DNA from: Petrosia ficiformis
Taxonomy: Eukaryota; Porifera; Demospongiae; Haplosclerida; Petrosiidae
Direction: 5' to 3'
DNA length: 64,000 bases
Assembly (NCBI GenBank): GCA_947044365.1
Contig: OX345647.1
Location: 4,280,501-4,344,500, forward strand
The position numbers were made by a program, and so were the translations under genes. Positions 22,381 through 33,392 of the stretch are shown one piece after another (position 1 is the first letter of the stretch; every line of letters starts with the position of its first letter). Under the pieces are notes generated by a model that was not told where the DNA came from, did no database searches, and saw only the letters and a list, made by a program, of their open reading frames with translations.

Positions 22381-22556
22381 ATGAAACAATTATTAAATTA
22401 GCCTATACTCTATCCTTACATTCAATATACTATATATATATAATTATATGTAATCACATTATGTAGTGTTGACATAATATTAATGATATGAGTTGTCCAC
22501 TTAAGTGATAAATATAAGCTCAAGTATAAAAGGAGATGATAAATTGACTCATTCAC
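22381..22556 (+). promoter_or_regulatory. Orphan class B promoter without a gene
   Basis: ATTCAATATACTATATATAT, GATATGAGTTGTCCACTTAA and CTCAAGTATAAAAGGAG (TATA at 22525-22532), then ATAAATTGACTCATTCACAT, match the promoters of genes 2, 6 and 7. The match stops at CATTCACAT. Where the ATG should be, a class A 5'-flank block begins. Confidence 0.75.
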
Positions 22557-22873
22557 ATTGTAATAATTATCTTTTATACTGAAACTATTTAACAAACCAA
22601 TTCAACTACATGTATATATACAAGTAATATAATATAATTAATTATAATATAACACTTTATTCACCTTTTGTCTCTTTTAAGATGAAAATGTAAACAATCC
22701 ATTAACTTCTATAGTAACCTTCATACTCTTTCAGACAATGACACTATTCAATATATAAATCCTATGAGAATGTATAATGATAAAGACTCAGTAGTACTGA
22801 ATTAATAAATCACTTCAATACTCATCGTTACTGTATTTGAGCTCAATTAGTTCACTTATATGATTGCAATGAG

Positions 22874-22881
22874 TATAAAAG
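22874..22881 (+). promoter_or_regulatory. TATA box, class A promoter
   Basis: TATAAAAG lies 53 bp upstream of ATG 22927 of the frameshifted gene 4, so the promoter looks intact although the reading frame is broken. Confidence 0.8.
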
Positions 22882-22926
22882 GATCACTAGATTTGATAAG
22901 TTTCACAAGTTTCGTACACAATAAAG

Positions 22927-24175
22927 ATGATGTATAAATACAGTGTTCTCTTGCTACAAGTCATTATAACACTAACTATAGCCACTGATAGTAGCAGTTC
23001 TGATGATACATGTCACACTACTCATTCAGTTCATCACTCTATAGCTAGCCTGACTAAACTAGTCACTGATATACTGATCAAGTCTTCTCATGAAGTTGAA
23101 TACTAATTTTAGTAAAGATAATAACGTGGCTAGTCTAGTACAGTTTGCAATGATGCAACAGATGGTCAGTGGTAGCTACTTGAATACTGGTAACTATCCA
23201 GTTCACTGTCAAGCTAATGATGATAGTAATGAAAGTGTAGTGATTACTAAACTAGATGAAGTTGAAAACAGGCTCAATAAAAAGCTTGATGAAACTAATA
23301 AAAGTTTAGATAAACTTACTACAGACATGACAGTGATAAAACGTATCCTGAACATTAAAGATTCAACTACCTATCCTTCATCATCTCTCCTACATTCTTG
23401 TGAAGAGATCAAAGCTAACTGGCCCGACAGTCCCTCAGACTATTACATTATAGCTGATAGTAATGGACATGCTCGTCATGTATACTGTCACATGGAGGAG
23501 TTGTGTGAGTCCAAAGGAGGTTGGATGAGAGTGGCCTATCTCAATATGTCTGACTCAACAGAAGAGTGTCCTCCTGGGTTTAGACTATATGATGAGAATG
23601 GAGTTAAAGCTTGTGGTAGACCTGAATCATCACCAGCTGGTTACTGTCAATCGGTCAAGTTTCCTTCCTATAGTATCAGCTATTCTCAAGTGTGTGGTAG
23701 AGTCACTGGATACCAGTATGGATCTCCTGATGCTATTCAACCTCGTGGAGAAATTAATAACTTAAATGCAACTTATATTGATGGCGTTAGTCTTACTCGT
23801 GGTAATCCTCGCAAACATATTTGGACATTTATGGCAGCTTTACAAAAGGACGTCTTTTACTCAAATGGTGTTCATGAGTGTCCATGTGCTCCTAATAGTC
23901 CAGTAACTCCTCAGTCATTTGTTGGTAATGACTACTTCTGTGAATCAGGTTGTCCTGGAGATGTTCAACTTGGCGTTCTCTATACTGATCCTCTATGGGA
24001 TGGTAAACAGTGTGGACTGATTGAGAAGCCATGTTGTCTAGCTCCTGGTATACCATGGTTCCATAAAACATTCAATCTTCCTACTACTGATTATATTGAG
24101 TTGAGGGTATGTGCTGATCAAGAAACTGCTAATGAAGATGTACCAGTTGGCTTCTATGACATTTATGTCAAATAA
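22927..24175 (+). pseudogene. Array gene 4 (class A), frameshifted in the stalk
   Basis: The leader MMYKYSVLLLQVIITLTIA and first 57 codons are intact. The sequence GAAGTTGAATACTAAT then stands where gene 3 has GAAGTTGTTACTAAT. The net +1 base gives a TAA at 23104-23106. The downstream frame is open without interruption from 23090 to 24175 (361 residues from an internal ATG at 23090, without a signal peptide) and encodes the rest of the stalk and a complete domain. Patches are QPRGEINN, DVFYSNGVHE, CPGDVQLGVLY and DQETANED. The unbroken domain suggests a recent inactivation, an allelic null or a sequencing error. The stop is TAA, unlike the TGA of the other genes. Confidence 0.8.
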
Positions 24176-25983
24176 TTTGTTTGTGGTTAGAAATAAGCAC
24201 TGTAATGTTTGTTACAAATTAATTCACTAATTCAATTTAAACTGCTAATTAAACATACTTATATTTTAATGTACATGTATTATTAGTTAGTAGTTATCTT
24301 AATGTTTTTAATTATAATTATATGTAATTATTTTGAGTGTGATAGGAGTTTGTACATCGCAATCTTGTCCCTTGCCTGCTTGCTTAAGCTAGAAAGAGTG
24401 TCTAATGATTTTAGTTGAATTTCTTTACATTGAGCCAACACTCTAGCCAACTAGTTACAGTCATATATTAATGTTGAACAAACTAATCTGATGATACCAA
24501 GAATATAATTCTGTAAGAATACCTCTTTAGCACATATAGGAGTTAGTTATACACTTTCTTATGCAATACAGTTTACATCCACCAATGTCATTGGTTCTAA
24601 GTGCTAAGAAATTAGACTAAAGTCGTCTGGAATACCTGCTAGCTGGAAGCTGGGGACAAGACTGTCAAAGTGAGTAATAAAATCATTAAGAGCTTCTAAT
24701 TATATATAACATAACCACAATTATTTGATCAATCCTGTGAGCTCAAATTAATATCAGGTTGAGTATATAACTATCTAAAATTCACTAACTACCCACTATT
24801 TTTATTTCGCTGTTTCATGTATACCAATTTGTATATAATAACACATATAGTATAGTAGACTAAATTGTTAACTAATCCTATATGTAGTATATATATATAC
24901 TTATAGTAATCTTCAATATGAGAATGTATGTTCACAAGCAGATCAATCCATTAAAATAATTATCTCTCTTATGGTAACCTTCATACTCTTTCAGACTATT
25001 TGGCTACTACAAAGAACACTTTATCTCCTCTTTCCCTTTTTAGGATATTTATGAGTGAAACCATTAACTAATCATCTTTATTGTAGTAACCTTTATGCTC
25101 ACACTATTTACGTAACAAACCAATTCTACTATATAAACGAGTAATAATTATAATATAATTATAATATAACACTTTATTAACCTTCTGTGTCTTTCAAGAT
25201 GAGAATGTAGACAATCCATTAACTTCTATAGTAACCTTCACACTCTTTCAGACAATGAGACTATTGACTTTATAAATCCTATGAGAATATATGTTCATAA
25301 GCTAAATGTAAATCCATTAAATAATTATCTCTCTAGTAATTTTTTCAGACTATTTGGCTAAATAAATTATTACATATATTTTTGTGGAGGTCATTACATT
25401 ATAATAACAATTTTTATATATATAAACACATAATGCTAGTGCTATACGTAGTACAGTAGACTACTTTGTTAACCAATACTATATGTACATAGTATGTTAT
25501 ATACTTATAGTAACCTTCAGTATAAGAATATATGTTAATAAAAATCAATCCATTAAACAATTATCTCTCTTATAGTAACCTTCATACTCTATTTGGCTGC
25601 TACAAAGAACACTTTATCTCGTCTTTCCCTTTTTAGGATATTTATGAGTGAATGAATTCATTAACTAATTATCTCTATTGTAGTAATTATCCTTTATTCT
25701 CACACTATTTAACAAACTATATATACAAGTAATATAATATAATAATAATATAATATATTATTAACCTTTTGTCTCTTTCAAGATGAAAATGCAGACAATC
25801 CCATTAACTTCCATAGTAATCTTCACACTCTATCAGACAATGAGACTATTGAATATATAAATCCTATGAGAATGTATAATGCAAACATAATAATTAAGAT
25901 TCAGTAGTACTGAATTAATAAATCACAATACACATTATTACTGTATTTGAGCTCAATCAGTTCACTTATATGATTGCAATGAG
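24176..25983. other. Intergenic module between genes 4 and 5
   Basis: 24345-24760 is a segmental duplicate of 33628-34045 (CATCGCAATCTTGTCCCTTG, ATACCTGCTAGCTGGAAGCT), with a diverged third copy at about 39845-40450. From 24890 to 25983 there are three or more diverged copies of the A-type 5'-flank block; the last (25550-25960) is almost identical to the 654-bp array unit. I see no gene. Confidence 0.65.
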
Positions 25984-25991
25984 TATAAAAG
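25984..25991 (+). promoter_or_regulatory. TATA box, class A promoter
   Basis: TATAAAAG is 53 bp before the ATG at 26037. This spacing favours 26037 over the in-frame ATG at 26028, which would give 44 bp. Confidence 0.8.
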
Positions 25992-26036
25992 GATCACTAG
26001 ATTTGATAAGTTTCACAAGTCTCGTACATGATAAAG

Positions 26037-27260
26037 ATGATGTATAAATACAGTGTTCTCTTGTTACAAGTCATTATAACACTAACTATAGCCACTGATA
26101 GTAGCACTTCTGATGATACATGTCACACTACTCATTCAGTTCATCACTCTATAGCTAGCCTGACTAAACTAGTCACTGATATATTGACCAAGTCTTCTCA
26201 TGAAGTTGTTACTAATTTTAGTAAAGGTAATAACATGGCTAGTCTAGTACAGTTTGCAATGATGCAACAGATGGTCAGTGGTAGCTACTTGAATACTGGA
26301 AACCATCCAGTTCACTGTCAAGCCAATGATAATAGTAATGAAAGTATAGTGATTATTAAACTAGATGAAGTTGAAAACAGGCTCAATAAAACATTAGATA
26401 AACTCACTACAGACATGACAACAATAAAACATATCCTGAACATTACAGATTCAACTACCTATCCGTCATCGCCTCTCGTACACTCTTGTGAAGAGATTAA
26501 AGCTAACTGGCCAGACAGTCCCTCAGACTATTACATTATAGCTGATAGTAATGGACATGCTCGTCATGTATACTGCCACATGGAGGAGTTGTGTGACTCC
26601 AAAGGAGGCTGGATGAGAGTGGCCTATCTCAATATGTCTGACTCTACAGAAGAGTGTCCTCCTGGGTTTAGACTTTATGATGAGAATGGAGTTAGAGCTT
26701 GTGGTAGACCTCAATCATCACCAGCTGGTTACTGTCAATCTGTCAAGTTTCCTTCCTATAGTATCAGCTATTCTCAAGTGTGTGGTAGAGTCACTGGATA
26801 CCAGTATGGATCACCTGATGCTATTGCTGCCGCTGAATTACACAATAACTTAAATGCAGCTTATATTGATGGTGTTAGTCTTACTTGTGGTAATCCTCGT
26901 AAACATATTTGGACATTTATAGCAGCTTTACAAGAGAACTTTTTTTACTCAAATGGTGTTCAAGAGTGTCCATGTGCTCCTAATAGTCCAGTAACTCCTC
27001 AGTCATTTGTTGGTAATGACTATTTCTGTGAATCAGGTTGTCCTGGACACTGGCAAAAAAAGCTTTATACTGATCCTCTATGGGATGGTAAACAGTGTGG
27101 ACTGATTGAGAAGCCATGTTGTCTAGCTCCTGGTATACCATGGTTCCATAAAGCATTCAATCTTCCTATTACTGACTATATCGAGTTGAGGGTGTGTGGT
27201 AATCAAGTTGTTACTGATGAAGATATACCAGTTGGTTTCTATGACATTTATGTCAAATGA
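26037..27260 (+). CDS. Secreted fibrinogen-like variable-patch protein, array gene 5 (class A leader)
   Basis: The product has 407 residues from the MM pair conserved in class A; an upstream in-frame ATG at 26028 would add MIK. Signal peptide MMYKYSVLLLQVIITLTIA. The stalk resembles gene 3 but lacks the NKKLDETND heptads. The Cys-rich domain covers about 150-407. Variable patches are AAAELHNN, NFFYSNGVQE, CPGHWQKKLY and NQVVTDED. It has an additional cysteine in SLTCGNP (others SLTRGNP or SLTHGNP) as well as the one in CESGC. Its 3' flank (CCATTAAAAAAATGTTGTTA) is of the gene 1/gene 7 type and was later interrupted by two insertions (27380-27846 and 28065-28455). Confidence 0.88.
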   Translation: MMYKYSVLLLQVIITLTIATDSSTSDDTCHTTHSVHHSIASLTKLVTDILTKSSHEVVTNFSKGNNMASLVQFAMMQQMVSGSYLNTGNHPVHCQANDNSNESIVIIKLDEVENRLNKTLDKLTTDMTTIKHILNITDSTTYPSSPLVHSCEEIKANWPDSPSDYYIIADSNGHARHVYCHMEELCDSKGGWMRVAYLNMSDSTEECPPGFRLYDENGVRACGRPQSSPAGYCQSVKFPSYSISYSQVCGRVTGYQYGSPDAIAAAELHNNLNAAYIDGVSLTCGNPRKHIWTFIAALQENFFYSNGVQECPCAPNSPVTPQSFVGNDYFCESGCPGHWQKKLYTDPLWDGKQCGLIEKPCCLAPGIPWFHKAFNLPITDYIELRVCGNQVVTDEDIPVGFYDIYVK

Positions 27261-27379
27261 CCATTAAAAAAATGTTGTTATCTTCAAGTAACATTTATAA
27301 CTCTATTTACATTCTATCAGTTTTGTTTATAGTTAGAAATAGGCTTCATATTTTGTTTTAAACTAGAAAATTCAAGTAA

Positions 27380-27846
27380 CAAGTGTATATAGAGAAAAAA
27401 ACATCCCTATGATTGCTTTACAAATTTAAGTGAAGATAAAAGTATCCTTATGACTGCTTTGTGGTGTCCAGAATTCAGTAATCATGGCTGACTTTATCAA
27501 GCATGAAAGACAACAGCTTATTATAGTTATTATTTTGATTATCTACTCTCCTGACCTTTCAAAGGACCTTGTAGAACTTTAGGAATATATTTCAGGCAGA
27601 ATAGCTAGCTATTAGTTACAGTTTCTACGTAAGCTCAACAGCTTTCTTTCTGCTGGTGTGTAGAGCTTGATCGCGCGTTCTTTTACGCGCCACGCTTATT
27701 AATTGACCGAGCCCCCGGGAATGATGTAACTTCCTTAACTACGTATACAACCCATACTCGCGTAGGTGACACAAGCATATATATATATATATAAACATAC
27801 ATCGAACCCGTGGGAAAGCAATCATAGGGATGGCCCTACGGGCCAT
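27380..27846. mobile_element. Insertion with 18-bp perfect inverted repeats
   Basis: CATCCCTATGATTGCTTT (27402-27419) is exactly inverted as AAAGCAATCATAGGGATG (27815-27832). Compared with the same flank of gene 1 (AATTTAAGTAAAAATGTTAT at about 14550), the block between AATTCAAGTAA and AAAAATGTTATTG is extra, so the insertion is about 465 bp. It contains a GC-richer part (27660-27730) unlike the array. No coding capacity is seen. Confidence 0.7.
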
Positions 27847-28064
27847 AAAAATGTTATTGTATCTTTCAATTGGTTTGTTATTATTTTATTGTCTATATAT
27901 ATAATATTTTGGACTGTAAAATTTAGTTTTGTAAATGTCTTTACAGACTTTACAAGAATATTTTTGGTGATTTATTAATACTTATGGAGATAAGTACATA
28001 AAGTCATAAACCCTATCTGACTACTGTCTAAACCATAAACAGTAAACCCTAAAATAATCACATA

Positions 28065-28455
28065 CCGTAAATCGGGTATTTTTCATCTGTTTTCAAAATA
28101 CATAAAGGAAAAGTTCACTATTGGAAATATTCATATACTCCTGGCATGAATCGACTTTTGTATTTCAGAGTTGGCAAGAGCTATAGCTCTTGGTGGTAGG
28201 TTGGCAGAAAGGTCCCCTCTTGGGTCAGGCAGCCCATCCTTTCTTTGGAAGTACTGTAAAATAGACATCACTGTACTCAGCAGCTGTTAGAATGTCACAC
28301 GTGCAGTGACGCGTGGCTTTGTTATGATTATTATGCAATTCACAAATTTCCGCAAAAAGAAAATTGCGTAATCGATTAATGTTCATAATTCTTAAATTCA
28401 GAATCTACACAGCTATCCGAAAATTATAATCAGTTGAAATATACCCGATTTACGG
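28065..28455. mobile_element. TA-flanked MITE, Tc1/mariner-like, with empty sites elsewhere in the window
   Basis: Ends CCGTAAATCGGGTAT and ATACCCGATTTACGG are inverted repeats, each flanked by TA (28063-28064 and 28456-28457). The uninterrupted sequence CACATAGTTCTAAGTTATTG is at about 8357; CACATAGTTATAAGTTATTG is at about 14792 and 36190. TA duplication and the short non-coding body fit a Tc1/mariner-derived MITE. Confidence 0.85.
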
Positions 28456-28562
28456 TAGTTCTAAGTTATTGATTACAACTCAAGGCTTAGACTAACCCAG
28501 TCACTAACACAGCTGAGAGTCGTTTAAAGGTAGGCAGGGGAACAATTGATATGAAAGACACA

Positions 28563-28712
28563 AGTTTGGACTGATTGAGAAGCCATGTTGTCTAGTTCTT
28601 GGTCTACCATGGTTCCATAAAACATTGAGAGTGTGTAGTGATAGTTCTACTAATGTAGATAGTATACCAGTTGGATTATGTGATATTTATATGTCAAATG
28701 AAGATTGAAATG
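28563..28712 (+). pseudogene. C-terminal fragment of an array gene (psi-tail 3)
   Basis: Contains GLIEKPCCLVLGLPWFHKTL and RVCSDSSTNVDSIPVGLCD, with the shared FNLPTTDYIE deletion. It lies 1303 bp after gene 5. Subtracting the two insertions (about 465 and 391 bp plus a TA) gives about 445 bp, matching the other psi-tails. Confidence 0.78.
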
Positions 28713-28974
28713 AATAATGGAACATGCTTCAAAAATGTTTTAGTTATTTGTTTTTGTGGCTCAGTGGAACACTTTTGGTGATTCTATTTATAGTCATTAC
28801 TTTTGTACATGTATAACACTACACTAATTAAATATAATATTAAAGAGGTCATTACATTATAATAACACTTTTTGTGATTATTGACATAATGCTAGTGCTA
28901 TAGTACAGTAGACTACTTTGTTAATCAACGATATGTAGTGTTGATGGAAATGAATTGTGACAACATCCCATAGA

Positions 28975-29175
28975 CAGAAAAAAAAGTAAGATAGAAAAGA
29001 TGTTGAATTCCCATATGGGATTAGAACCCATGACTCTGGATTGCTAGGTCATTGCTCATCTCTGTCAGATGAGTCCCAGTGGCTTAGTTAGTAGAGAAAT
29101 GGCCTAGCAAACCTGGATCATGGGTTTGACTCCTACCTGGGATATTCACCATCTTTTTTTTTCCAAATCTACTTA
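28975..29175. mobile_element. Fold-back tRNA-like element, shortened
   Basis: Left arm AGAAAAGATGTTGAATTCCC; plus-strand head GTCCCAGTGGCTTAGTTAGT with GGGTTTGACTCCTACCTGGG. The latter can pair its 3' CTGGGA with the 5' TCCCAG, so the acceptor-like stem is visible. Intermediate sequence is lost. Confidence 0.55.
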
Positions 29176-29197
29176 TATGTAGTATATATATACGTAT

Positions 29198-29343
29198 AGT
29201 AATCTTCTAGCTCCTGGTATACCATGGTTCCATAAAACATTCAATCTTCCTACTACTGATATATTGAGTTGAGGGTATGTTCTAATGAAGTAACTACCAA
29301 TGAAGATATACCAGTTGGTTTCTATGACATTTATGTCAAATGA
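29198..29343 (+). pseudogene. C-terminal fragment of an array gene, in a frame-broken state
   Basis: CTAGCTCCTGGTATACCATG to GACATTTATGTCAAATGAAG corresponds to LAPGIPWFHKTFNLPTTD through GFYDIYVK. A base is missing in CTGATATATT (paralogs CTGACTATATT). The fold-back element lies immediately upstream, suggesting truncation there. The 3' flank is of the gene 2/gene 6 type. Confidence 0.75.
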
Positions 29344-29963
29344 AGATTGAAATATAAAGACATAATCAAAGCAACATTTTAATCTTCAGTAGTGGTGTAA
29401 GACATTTATATAATTATTATATTTTGTTAGTAGTTAGACATATGCACTGTAATGTTTATAACTGTAGCTACAAGTATAAACACTTATTTCAGTTATTATT
29501 CATTTTAAACATTTTATCTTTAGCTAGTTATCTTAATTAATGTGTATTATTGTATAATAATGTTGAGTGCAAATTTAGAGTTTTACAAAAAATATTTTCG
29601 GTGATGAATATTAATATTTGCTTATATTGAGCATAGGTAGGAAGTTGTGGAACAAGACTATCAGAATAAGTAAAAACATTAAGAGTACAGCTGTGATTCA
29701 AGAGATTTTAACCATACAGTTTGAACGTTTCTTATTGCCTGCACATATGTGCAAAGGGTTTAGCCTGTGATCAGTTCTGTCCATCTGTGATTCCAAAGAA
29801 AAGAACTTTGTAATAGTTTAAACATCTTATAAACACCTCAGAAATTAGTATTATAAAAATTTATGTACACCTTGTAGAGTCTAATGTAGTTCACAGTATC
29901 TGCTGTGCTTTCTTGTTATCAGTTTAGAATAGTCCATCATTTTTAAGTCAACCACACCCTTTG

Positions 29964-31225
29964 TATTATTCCCATTGCAACAATGATCATTAAGCCATTA
30001 CATTATTGCACAGAACAAGGTACATGGTCTCTAGTTATAAATTGCACTTTATATAATACCACAAAAAGTAGTTTATTAACCCTGTGAGCTCAAGCTTGAG
30101 ATTATTGAAGATAGCACTTCCAAATTAGGTATATCTAAAACTTATGATCCGTACCCTCAAACAATATATAGGTATTTTAATTTCAAAGAGGTGGGCTTTG
30201 AGTATTTATCCAGTGATTATATAATAGTGAGGCAAGGAAGGGCAATTGTAGATCAGATTTCTCTGACACTGTTATATAATCTAACTACATAGTTGGTCTT
30301 ACAAACTATTTATTGCTTACAGGAGGTGCTAATTTTTTAAATCACAGCACATAATCATGAAGTACTTTATCCTTGGTCTTGCTGGCCAGCCTGTACTGTG
30401 GACCCTCCTAGTCTCAAGGACAGACATTTATGATACAAGGTCATCTTGCCTCGAGACCTGGACCCTCCCAAATACAGACTGGCCAGCAAGACTAGGACTG
30501 TCTGTGCTGCTTCTTGAATCGCTCCACCTTACATTACGTATAGCTGCATGTCTGGGCATAGTAAGACTAGAAATTTAATCTCAACACACCATAATTATAT
30601 ATTCCCATGGCAACAATGATGATTAAGCCACTACATTATTGCACAGAACGAAGGTACATGTTCTCTAGCTATAATTTGCATTTATATAATACCACATTAT
30701 TAACCCTGTACCGGACATTGAGCTCAAGATTATTGAAGATAGCACTTCCAAATTGGATATATCTAAAATTTATGATCCGTACCCTCAAACAATATATAGG
30801 TACTTTGATTTCAAAGAGGTGGGCTATGAGTAGTTATCTAGTGATTATATAATAGTAAGGTAAGGAGGGGCAATTGTAGATCAGATTTTTCTGACACTGT
30901 TATATAATCTAACTATATAGTTGGTCTTACAAACTATTTATTGCTTACAGGAGGTGCTAGTTTTTTAAATCACAGCACATAATCATGAAGTACTTTATCC
31001 TTGGTCTTGCTGGCCAGCCTGTACTTTGGACCCTCCTAGTCTCAAGGACAGACATTTATGATACAAGGTCATCTCGCCTCGAGACATGGACCCTCCCAAA
31101 TACAGACTGGCCAGCAAGACTAGGACTGCCTGTGCTGCTTTTTGAATTGTTTCACCTTACATTAAATACAGCTGCATGTCTGGGCATAGTGAGACTAGAA
31201 ATTTAATCTCAACACACCATAATTA
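29964..31225. repeat. Tandem duplication of a block of about 628 bp with internal inverted repeats
   Basis: Copies start near 29964 and 30600. ATCATGAAGTACTTTATCCT occurs at about 30354 and 30982, 628 bp apart. Each has an inverted pair GTCTTGCTGGCCAG/CTGGCCAGCAAGAC about 110 bp apart. The block also occurs in part at 18460-18660, 33110-33380, 41560-41900 and 47945-48770. A 73-residue frame (MKYFILGLAGQPVLW) is open in both copies but lies largely in the inverted repeat and is not open in the same frame at 41691. Confidence 0.75.
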
Positions 31226-31488
31226 TAACTCTTATAAACATTTTATTAACCTTCTGTATCTTACAGGATGAGAATGTTTAGAAGACACGTCTCTTTTGTA
31301 GTAACCTTCATACTCTTTCAGTAAACCAATCCTGTGAGAATGTGTATTCAAAAAATTATCGAATAAATTAACCTATACTCTATGCTTACATTCAGTATAC
31401 TCTACATATATAATTATATTATGTAATGTTGACATAATATTAATCATATGAGTTGTCCACTTAAGTGGTAAGTATACGTAAGCTCAAG

Positions 31489-31496
31489 TATAAAAG
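31489..31496 (+). promoter_or_regulatory. TATA box, class B promoter
   Basis: TATAAAAG is 51 bp before ATG 31540. Upstream is GAGTTGTCCACTTAAGTGGT, with the palindrome CCACTTAAGTGG. Confidence 0.8.
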
Positions 31497-31539
31497 GAGG
31501 TGATAAATTGACTTATTCACATGTACAGTTACAAACAAC

Positions 31540-32679
31540 ATGGAGTGTAAAGTAATCCTCATATTGTATCTGCTCACTGTTCTACAACTCGGTCTTGCTG
31601 ATAATCATGATGATTGTGGTACCTCTACACTACAGTCTATGGGAACATTAGTACAACTTGCAATGCTTCAACAACCAGTTAATACTGCTAATATGAATAC
31701 TGGTAACTGTACAACACAAAATGAGGCTTTGAAAAAGATTAACGATAAGCTTGATAGTATTATAGCTGATAGAAGTAAAGATGAAGAGAAGCTTAACCAC
31801 CTGATTACAACTATAGAGAACTTAACCACCATAATCAAGAATGTTTATAATGAAAGTAATGAAGAATCTCTCATCTATCCTTCATCATCTCTCGTACACT
31901 CTTGTGAAGACATCAAAGCTAACTGGCCAGACAGTCCCTCAGACTATTACACTATAGCTGATAGTAATGGACATGCTCGTCATGTATACTGTCACATGGA
32001 GGAGTTGTGTGACTCTAAAGGAGGCTGGATGAGAGTGGCCTATCTCAATATGTCTGACTCAACAGAAGAGTGTCCTCCTGGGTTTAGACTATATGATGAG
32101 AATGGAGTTAGAGCTTGTGGTAGACCTCAATCATCACCAGCTGGTTACTGTCAATCAGTCAAGTTTCCTTCCTATAGTATCAGCTATTCTCAAGTGTGTG
32201 GTAGAGTCACTGGATACCAGTATGGATCACCTGATGCTATTCATCCGCACAATGCAATAAATAACCTAAATGCAGCTTATGTTGATGGTGTTAGTCTTAC
32301 TTGTGGTAATCCTCGTAAACATATTTGGACATTTATGGCAGGTTTACAAGAGAATTCCTTTCACGCAAATGGTTTTAATGAGTGTCCATGTGCTCCTAAT
32401 AGTCCAGTAACTCCTCAGTCATTTGTTGGTAATGACTATTTCTGTGAATCAGGTAGTCCTGGAAAGTGGCAAGCCAATGTTCTCTATACTGATCCTCTAT
32501 GGGATGGTAAACAGTGTGGACTGATTGAGAAGCCATGTTGTCTAGCTCCTGGTATACCATGGTTCCATAAAACATTCAGTCTTCCTACTACTGACTATAT
32601 TGAGCTAAGGGTATGTGGTAACAGTCCTATTACCGATGAAGATGTACCAGTTGGCTTCTATGACATTTATGTCAAATGA
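31540..32679 (+). CDS. Secreted fibrinogen-like variable-patch protein, array gene 6 (class B leader)
   Basis: The product has 379 residues. Signal peptide MECKVILILYLLTVLQLGLA. The stalk is almost identical to gene 2 (EALKKINDKLDSIIADR; EEKLNHLITTIENLTTII). The domain is at about 121-379. Variable patches are HPHNAINN, NSFHANGFNE, SPGKWQANVLY and NSPITDED. It lacks the cysteine of CESGC (here CESGS) but has one in SLTCGNP, so the total stays at 15. N-glycosylation motifs NMS in the domain and NES near the stalk end. The 3' flank is AAGATTCAAATTTAAAGTC type. It is probably a soluble oligomeric glycoprotein; ligand unknown. Confidence 0.9.
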   Translation: MECKVILILYLLTVLQLGLADNHDDCGTSTLQSMGTLVQLAMLQQPVNTANMNTGNCTTQNEALKKINDKLDSIIADRSKDEEKLNHLITTIENLTTIIKNVYNESNEESLIYPSSSLVHSCEDIKANWPDSPSDYYTIADSNGHARHVYCHMEELCDSKGGWMRVAYLNMSDSTEECPPGFRLYDENGVRACGRPQSSPAGYCQSVKFPSYSISYSQVCGRVTGYQYGSPDAIHPHNAINNLNAAYVDGVSLTCGNPRKHIWTFMAGLQENSFHANGFNECPCAPNSPVTPQSFVGNDYFCESGSPGKWQANVLYTDPLWDGKQCGLIEKPCCLAPGIPWFHKTFSLPTTDYIELRVCGNSPITDEDVPVGFYDIYVK

Positions 32680-33109
32680 AGATTCAAATTTAAAGTCATA
32701 ATCAAATGAATACGTATTTTAAACTTCAGTAGTGGTGTAAGACATTTATATAATTATTGTAGTTAGAAATATGCACTGTAATGTTTATAACTGTAGCTAC
32801 AAGTGTAAACACTTACTTCAGTTATAATTCATTGTGTTATTTTAATGCACGTAATCTTTAGTTAGTTATCTTAATTAATACGTATTATTATAATAATGTT
32901 GAGTGCAAAATTTAGAGTTTTACAAAAAATATTTTCAGTTATTAATATTTGCTTATATTGAACATAGGTAGAAAGTTGTGGAACAAGACTATCAGAGTAA
33001 GTAAAAAAACATTAAGAGTACAGCTGTGATTCAAGAGATTTTAACCACACACTGTGAACGTTTCTAACGTATGTGCAAAGGGTTTAGCCTGTGATCAGTT
33101 CCATCATTT

Positions 33110-33390
33110 TTCAGCCAACCACACCTTTCATAATATTGCCATGGCAACAATGATGATTAAGTCACTACATTATTGCACAGAACAAAGGTACACGTTCTTT
33201 ATCTAACTATAATTTGCATTTTATATAATACCACAAAAAAAATTTATTAACCCTGTGAGCTTGAGAAGATAGCATTTCCAAATTGGTTATATCTAAAACT
33301 TATGATCCATACCATCAAACAATATATAGGTACTTTGATTTCAAAGAGGTGAGCTATGAGTGTAGTTATCTAGTGATCAGTTATAATAGT
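33110..33390. repeat. Partial copy of the 628-bp block
   Basis: TTGCCATGGCAACAATGATG, AACTATAATTTGCATTTTAT and CAAACAATATATAGGTACTT follow the 29964-31225 repeat, then fuse at about 33393 to an array-gene fragment. Confidence 0.65.
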
Positions 33391-33392
33391 AG

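Noticed and set aside
30357..31206. Two duplicated 73-codon frames (MKYFILGLAGQPVLW) as a small secreted-protein gene pair
   Set aside because: The frames lie in a repeat with internal inverted arms. The third copy at 41691 is not open in this frame and no promoter of the array type precedes them.
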